IMG/VR virus record: IMGVR_UViG_3300046169_000024
Coordinates: 1 to 23,975 of that record
Strand: one strand, 5' to 3'
DNA length: 23,975 nucleotides
Source of the DNA: a virus
Shown one piece after another: positions 20,370-23,975 of this stretch (positions within the stretch are counted from its first letter, which is position 1; every line of letters begins with the position of its first letter). Both the position numbers and the translations under genes were made by a program. The notes beneath the pieces are model-generated. The model searched no databases, was not told where the DNA came from, and saw only the letters and a program-made list of their open reading frames with translations.

Positions 20370-20539
20370 GTTTTACTCTCCAAATAATCTCTAGTAGATA
20401 TTAATTCTTCTAACACTTCAGGGTACTTCATCGCCATAGAACGAAGCATGGAGTCGTAATATCCTTCACGGAAGGCATAGGAATCGTTTTGTTTCTCAAG
20501 AAGGTCACGAACGTCATTCATAATATCATTAACAGTCAT
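20366..20539 (-). CDS. Small acidic protein (57 aa)
   Basis: A 57-residue frame starting MTVNDIMNDVRDLLEKQN, with a middle DSYAFREGYYDSML and a C-terminal YPEVLEELISTRDYL helix. Helical and acidic; no recognised domain. It is the first gene behind the promoter at 20566-20594, with GAGAGATT as ribosome site, and its stop overlaps the next GTG. The placement behind a strong early-type promoter suggests a host-takeover or regulatory role, which is inference. Confidence 0.75.
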   Translation of the reverse strand: MTVNDIMNDVRDLLEKQNDSYAFREGYYDSMLRSMAMKYPEVLEELISTRDYLESKT

Positions 20540-20565
20540 AGGAATCTCTCATCAATTAAGTAAAC

Positions 20566-20594
20566 ATTATAGTACATTGGGCAGGAAATGTCAA
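20566..20594 (-). promoter_or_regulatory. Perfect sigma70-type promoter with GCCCA spacer motif
   Basis: TTGACA (20589-20594) and TATAAT (20566-20571) with a 17-base spacer TTTCCTGCCCAATGTAC. The -35 box overlaps the TGA stop of the 66-aa gene (GCTTGACA). Confidence 0.85.
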
Positions 20595-20791
20595 GCGGAA
20601 AGTTCAATCTCTTCCGCTATCTCATTGAACAGTTTAAAGTACAAATCATAGGTATCACGTACTGGATTGAGGCGCATGTAAGTATCAGCGTCAACAAAGT
20701 TCCAGTTGATATCGTTATTAGGGAAACGATTCTCTGGATCTGCAATCGCTTCAAGCATGTAGGATTCGATAACACGTTTTAAATCTTGCAT
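20591..20791 (-). CDS. Small acidic protein (66 aa)
   Basis: A 66-residue frame: MQDLKRVIESYMLEAI, ADPENRFPNNDINWNFVD and a C-terminal LYFKLFNEIAEEIELSA helix. Acidic and helical with an aromatic patch in the middle; no family recognised. A GAGAGAGA ribosome site precedes the ATG, and the gene follows the 49-aa gene after 16 bases, so both should come from the promoter at 20995-21023. Its stop codon lies in the next promoter's -35 box. Confidence 0.75.
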   Translation of the reverse strand: MQDLKRVIESYMLEAIADPENRFPNNDINWNFVDADTYMRLNPVRDTYDLYFKLFNEIAEEIELSA

Positions 20792-20807
20792 AATATATCT
20801 CTCTCAG

Positions 20808-20957
20808 TTATTTAGTTTCGACCCACTTGGAATCAATCCAAGCGTCAGCAATCATATCTATCTCGTCACGATGGTAAATAGCATCAGAGATCTTGGCGAA
20901 TTTCTTATCATCGATAAGTGAATTATCTTTCAGGGATTTCAGGAAGTAAACATACAT
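20808..20957 (-). CDS. Small protein (49 aa)
   Basis: The ATG at 20957 (MYVYFLKSLKDNSLIDD) is preferred because GAGAGAGAAAAA lies at ribosome-site distance; an in-frame ATG at 20981 would add MRTEREKV but is only about 7 bases from the expected transcript start. The rest reads KKFAKISDAIYHRDEIDM and AWIDSKWVETK. Mixed helix and strand, no recognised domain. First gene behind the promoter at 20995-21023. Confidence 0.7.
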   Translation of the reverse strand: MYVYFLKSLKDNSLIDDKKFAKISDAIYHRDEIDMIADAWIDSKWVETK

Positions 20958-20961
20958 AACT

Positions 20962-21002
20962 TTTTCTCTCTCAGTTCTCATAATCAATACAAGTATTATA
21001 CG
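20962..21002 (-). repeat. 41-bp exact repeat, copy 2 (promoter -10 and leader)
   Basis: Identical to 18898-18938 over 41 bases, covering TATAAT, the start region and the GAGAGAGA leader. Confidence 0.9.
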
Positions 21003-21023
21003 GTACTGGGCAAAGAAAGTCAA
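20995..21023 (-). promoter_or_regulatory. Sigma70-type promoter with GCCCA spacer motif
   Basis: TTGACT (21018-21023), 17-base spacer TTCTTTGCCCAGTACCG and TATAAT (20995-21000). An A-tract (AATTTAAAAAAACG) upstream looks like an UP element. It drives the 49- and 66-aa genes. Confidence 0.85.
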
Positions 21024-21041
21024 GCGTTTTTTTAAATTATT

Positions 21042-21503
21042 TTACGATCTATTATGCCAAGGTTCCGACTTTCGGGTCGGTTCTTTCTTCAGGTCAGCGG
21101 GTAGGTGTTTGCCGTGAATCTTACATCCGATAAAGGCATTGTAGTAGTCATCACGCAATAGAACATCGTGATCGAATTGATACTTGGTTTCGAAGTAAGA
21201 ACACTCACCTTTGGTACGACACAATCTAAGTATCTTACGACTAAAGGATGCTTCTCCTCGTTCGATTAGTAGTTTGACTTCTGCCGATGATCCGTAATAC
21301 TTCATCCAGTCAGATTGGACTCTTGTTCGTTTACGTCTCTTTCTTGCTTTTGTAACAGGCAGAACTTTGGGTTTCCAGAAGAACTTCTTACCGATATACT
21401 TCATACCAGTAGTTTCTTCGGTCAATAGGTAAACGAATCCTTGATAGTCTTCTAAAAAGGATTCGTCTGGTGTAAATTCTTTGTCTTCATAATACCAAGT
21501 CAT
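21042..21503 (-). CDS. GIY-YIG endonuclease-like protein (153 aa)
   Basis: GFVYLLTEETTGMKYIGKK (residues 22-40) is the GIY-x-YIG core, with a charged Lys/Arg-rich stretch (TKARKRRKRTRVQSDW) and DWMKYYGSS following, and a C-terminal half with SYFETKYQFDHDVL and AFIGCKIHGKH. Such proteins cleave DNA; in T4 the GIY-YIG enzyme DenA (endonuclease II) is encoded downstream of nrdB and degrades host DNA, and this gene has the same position. Homing-type or host-degrading role both remain possible. No signal or membrane region. Confidence 0.75.
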   Translation of the reverse strand: MTWYYEDKEFTPDESFLEDYQGFVYLLTEETTGMKYIGKKFFWKPKVLPVTKARKRRKRTRVQSDWMKYYGSSAEVKLLIERGEASFSRKILRLCRTKGECSYFETKYQFDHDVLLRDDYYNAFIGCKIHGKHLPADLKKEPTRKSEPWHNRS

Positions 21504-21514
21504 ACAGGTATATA

Positions 21515-21643
21515 TTATTCTTGTAAGTCTTCAGCCTCAACTGGTGACCCACACATAGGACAGAATTGCGGAGTCTCTCCAGACTCCGTTTCTTCTGATA
21601 CCACGGTTATACAATCACATACTCCGCAGACTAATTCAAACAT
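21515..21643 (-). CDS. Tiny zinc-ribbon protein (42 aa)
   Basis: A 42-residue frame starting MFELVCGVCDC with CPMCGS at 28-33. The CGVC-x18-CPMC arrangement is that of a rubredoxin-like or zinc-ribbon knuckle pair. Its ATG overlaps the nrdB stop by one base (TGATG), so it is translated together with ribonucleotide reductase. It may bind Zn or Fe; it could be a redox partner or a DNA-binding ribbon, but no evidence decides. Confidence 0.75.
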   Translation of the reverse strand: MFELVCGVCDCITVVSEETESGETPQFCPMCGSPVEAEDLQE

Positions 21644-22618
21644 CAAGCAACCTCGGTCTCAAACATTTCGTCCCAACCCCATTCGCCTTCCATACCATTT
21701 ACTGAATACTCAGTCACTCGCTTCTCAAAGAAGTTATCGTGTGAAGCACCATTCAGTACCCAGTCTAACCACGGTAGTGGATTGTCCTTAACACCGAACT
21801 TAGGTTTCATACCTAGTTGTAACAAACGTCTGTCTGCGATATGTCGGATGTATTGTTTCACATCTGTCTCTGACAGTCCTTCGATGTCTCCAGACTTATA
21901 TGCAAGTTTGATGAATCGATCTTCTAACTTAACAGCGTTCTTTGCCATCTCATAGATCTTTGACTTCAGTTCATCGTTTACGATACGAGGATGTTCCTCA
22001 CAGAACTCACGGAACAACTTAGAGTTGCCCTGTACGTGCATGGTCTCGTCTCGGATTGACCACTCAACAATTGTACCCATACCTTTCATCTTACCGAAAC
22101 GTTGGAAGTTCAACAACATTACAAATGATGCGAACAATGACATACCTTCGTTGAACACAGATTGTGCCAGTACAAGTGCAAGTCCAGTATGAGAATGAAT
22201 GTCACCCTCTTTCATGAAGTCGATCTTATCTGCCATCTCCTTGTACTCAAGGAACGCATGGTGTTCTTCGTCAGGTAAACCCAGAGTGTCGTTCAACAAT
22301 GCATAGGCACGTTGGTGTACACCTTCTCGGTTTGCGAACGATGATAACATGTTACGGATCTCGTTGTTCTTGAACTTAGGGATCAGTAACTCGTGGTAGT
22401 TCTCCCCTACCTGTACGTCCGACTGCGTGAACAATCGTAGTACTTGAGTAATGAACTCTTTCTCTTGTTCAGAGAGTTTTGTTCTCCAGTCTTGGATATC
22501 TTCCGAGAGTTCTGCCTCGTCTTCTACCCAGTGAATCTCTTCGTGCTTTCTTAGTCAGTTCTACTGCCCAAGGAAACATGAATGGTTTATATGTTTTGCT
22601 AAATTCTAATAGTGCCAT
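21643..22618 (-). CDS. nrdB: Ribonucleotide reductase small subunit NrdB, frame broken once (324 aa if repaired)
   Basis: Class I RNR beta subunit, which makes the tyrosyl radical used by NrdA. Ligand motifs are visible: Asp in FTQSDVQVGENYHE, Glu-x-x-His in REGVHQRAY with the radical Tyr, Glu in FNEGMSLFASF, and Glu-x-x-His in IRDETMHVQG. The true start is ATG 22618 (MALLEFSKTYKPFMFPW), directly after the nrdA stop (TAAATG). An extra base at about 22546 (AAG AAA G CAC) shifts it; skipping it restores KKHEEIHWVEDEAEL and the full protein. A TTG-started fragment from 22434 alone would lack the first 60 residues. Essential genes rarely decay, so a sequencing error or programmed slip is likelier than loss. 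Confidence 0.9.
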
Positions 22619-23975
22619 TTAACCCTCGCAAGCTCGGCATTCGTCATCGCCTTCTGAGTCGATAACGGTTTTGTTTAAGAAATTTTGTAACTCGTCCCAT
22701 CCACCTACGTATTGTCCTTCTATGTAGATTTGCGGAACGGTCTTGACCTTTCGTCCTGTCACCTCAGCTGCGGTCTTACCAATATCAGCAAGATCGATGT
22801 AGTCATACTGCACTCCCCGAAGTTTCAACTCGTCCTTTGCCATCTGACAATAAGGACAGTTCTTCTTACCATAAACGATAGTACGTGTGTCCTCAGATAG
22901 GGCAACTCGTTCTACTTTTTCGGATACGTTCTCGGCACGTTGTTTTGCTTCGGTACGTAAATAGTAAAGACCTTTCAGTCCCTTGTCCCATGCACTATAA
23001 TGCACTCTACTTACGTAAGACTTCTCTGCACCAGCAGGGAAGAATAGGTTAACACTCTGACCTTGACAGATGAATGGTTGACGTTCAGATGCGTGAGTTA
23101 CAACCCACATCTGATCCAACTCTTGGGCAGTCTTGAAGATTGCCTTCTCACCCTCAGTCAAGAATGGTAAGTGTTGTACAGAACCTTTGTTAGTAATGAT
23201 TGAAGTCCAGTTCGATTCATTGTTCTCACCTTTCTCATTAAGTAACTTGGTTAAGTACTTGTTCTTAACTAGAAACGATCCCGCTCTAGTTCTGTGTGTA
23301 TATGCGTTCGCCTTCAACGGTTCAATAGATGGACTCGTTGATAGGATTACTCCACTGGAGGCGTTCGGTGCAATTGCCATAAGGTGTGAATTTCTTTTGC
23401 CTGATCCTTCACCGTCTGGATATTCTCCTCGTTCTTGTGCGAGTCGTTCTGTCTCCTCATGCGCCCGAGAGTTAACTGTTTCGAATACAACTTTGTTGAT
23501 CTCTCGTGCGGTCTCTGACTCCCATGCTACACCGTGTTTCTGTAGTAGACTGTGGAAACCCATTGCACCAAGACCAATACTTCTCTCCCTTGCGGCTGAA
23601 TACTTTGCTCTTTCAATTGTATTAGGCGCATTGTCAATGAAGTACTCAAGAACATTATCAAGCATACGTACAAGATCTTGTACAATTGTGGTGTCTTTCC
23701 ACTCATCATAATACTCCAGATTTAAAGAAGACAGGCAACATACGGCAGTACGTTCTGCATCTGTGGGAAGGTGTATCTCGTTACATAGGTTAGATCCATG
23801 AATCTTCAATCCTTTATCTTTCAGTGGTTGTGGTAGATCTGCATTCGCAGTATCAATAAAGTTCAGGTAAGGTTCACCTGTACGGAATCGTGTCTCTAGG
23901 ATACGTTCCCATAGTTTACGAGCATCGACTGTGTCTTTGACACCGTTGTCCTTTGGATCACGAAGATCAAAAGAA
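22619..23975 (-). CDS. nrdA: Ribonucleotide reductase large subunit NrdA with embedded glutaredoxin (C-terminal part)
   Basis: The frame is open to the right edge, so the N-terminus is missing. Class I alpha-subunit marks: GEPYLNFIDTAN, then GSNLCNEIHLP (catalytic Asn, Cys, Glu triplet), AVCCLSSLNL (second redox Cys) and KGLYYLRTEA (the Tyr pair of the radical path). After the body, from about 22885 down, lies a glutaredoxin domain: RTIVYGKKNCPYCQMAKDEL (CPYC at 22847-22858), KTVPQIYIEGQYVGGWDEL. The protein then ends ECRACEG, a CxxC tail of the kind that re-reduces the active site. The reductant is therefore fused in front of the tail. Stop abuts the nrdB start. Confidence 0.95.
   Translation of the reverse strand, partial: SFDLRDPKDNGVKDTVDARKLWERILETRFRTGEPYLNFIDTANADLPQPLKDKGLKIHGSNLCNEIHLPTDAERTAVCCLSSLNLEYYDEWKDTTIVQDLVRMLDNVLEYFIDNAPNTIERAKYSAARERSIGLGAMGFHSLLQKHGVAWESETAREINKVVFETVNSRAHEETERLAQERGEYPDGEGSGKRNSHLMAIAPNASSGVILSTSPSIEPLKANAYTHRTRAGSFLVKNKYLTKLLNEKGENNESNWTSIITNKGSVQHLPFLTEGEKAIFKTAQELDQMWVVTHASERQPFICQGQSVNLFFPAGAEKSYVSRVHYSAWDKGLKGLYYLRTEAKQRAENVSEKVERVALSEDTRTIVYGKKNCPYCQMAKDELKLRGVQYDYIDLADIGKTAAEVTGRKVKTVPQIYIEGQYVGGWDELQNFLNKTVIDSEGDDECRACEG

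Noticed and set aside
18898-21002. The 41-bp repeats as ends of an insertion sequence or attachment sites
   Set aside because: They are direct repeats confined to promoter and leader, with ordinary phage genes and no transposase or integrase between them.
1-23975. CRISPR array, integrase or transposase
   Set aside because: No regularly spaced repeats and no recombinase motifs were seen in any frame.

Overview
The window looks like part of a T4-like marine myovirus genome, AT-rich by eye. Every supported gene lies on the minus strand, so transcription runs from high to low coordinates. Genes are packed with ATGA, GTGA and TAATG overlaps, and there is no gene-free stretch longer than about 100 bases. 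The phage assignment rests on the combination of a class I ribonucleotide reductase pair (nrdA, nrdB), a PhoH-like ATPase, a GroES-like co-chaperonin, a DUF6433-type protein, many tiny conserved phage proteins, and T4-type late promoters (TATAAATA) alongside strong sigma70-type promoters. The host cannot be read from the sequence.

Layout. (1) 21.0-24.0 kb: nucleotide metabolism. nrdA is cut by the right edge and carries an embedded glutaredoxin domain. It is followed by nrdB, a 42-aa zinc-ribbon protein and a GIY-YIG endonuclease-like protein. (2) 16.8-21.0 kb: about fifteen small phage genes in short operons. Four near-consensus TTGACA-17-TATAAT promoters share a GCCCA/GCCAG motif inside the spacer, and four TATAAATA late promoters also lie here. 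(3) 14.5-16.8 kb: a DUF6433 protein, small proteins, PhoH and an M15 peptidase (candidate endolysin). (4) 1.3-14.6 kb: an accessory island rich in sugar enzymes. It holds about nine glycosyltransferase-like proteins (GT8-like, GT25-like, GT-B/GT9-like and a three-member unnamed family including a two-domain fusion), a HAD phosphatase fused to a sugar-nucleotidyltransferase, a methyltransferase, a radical SAM/SPASM protein, a class 3 lipase, GroES and a second HAD protein. (5) 0-1.3 kb: a staphylococcal-nuclease-like protein, two small membrane proteins, a conserved phage protein and the start of another gene at the left edge.

The island plausibly builds and attaches a glycan, to the virion, phage DNA or host envelope. 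Its target is not visible here. I saw no TATAAATA between about 0.1 and 16.8 kb, but three perfect sigma70-type promoters lie in it, so it may be expressed before or independently of the late genes.

The most striking anomaly is that five conserved genes (SNase, the gene at 7.8-8.4 kb, the genes at 17.0-17.5 and 17.75-18.25 kb, and nrdB) are each split by exactly one extra base. Removing it restores a full-length protein in every case. All five shifts have the same sign, and three fall directly after an AAA lysine codon. Systematic insertion errors in the assembly are the simplest explanation. Recurrent +1 frameshifting is the interesting alternative.
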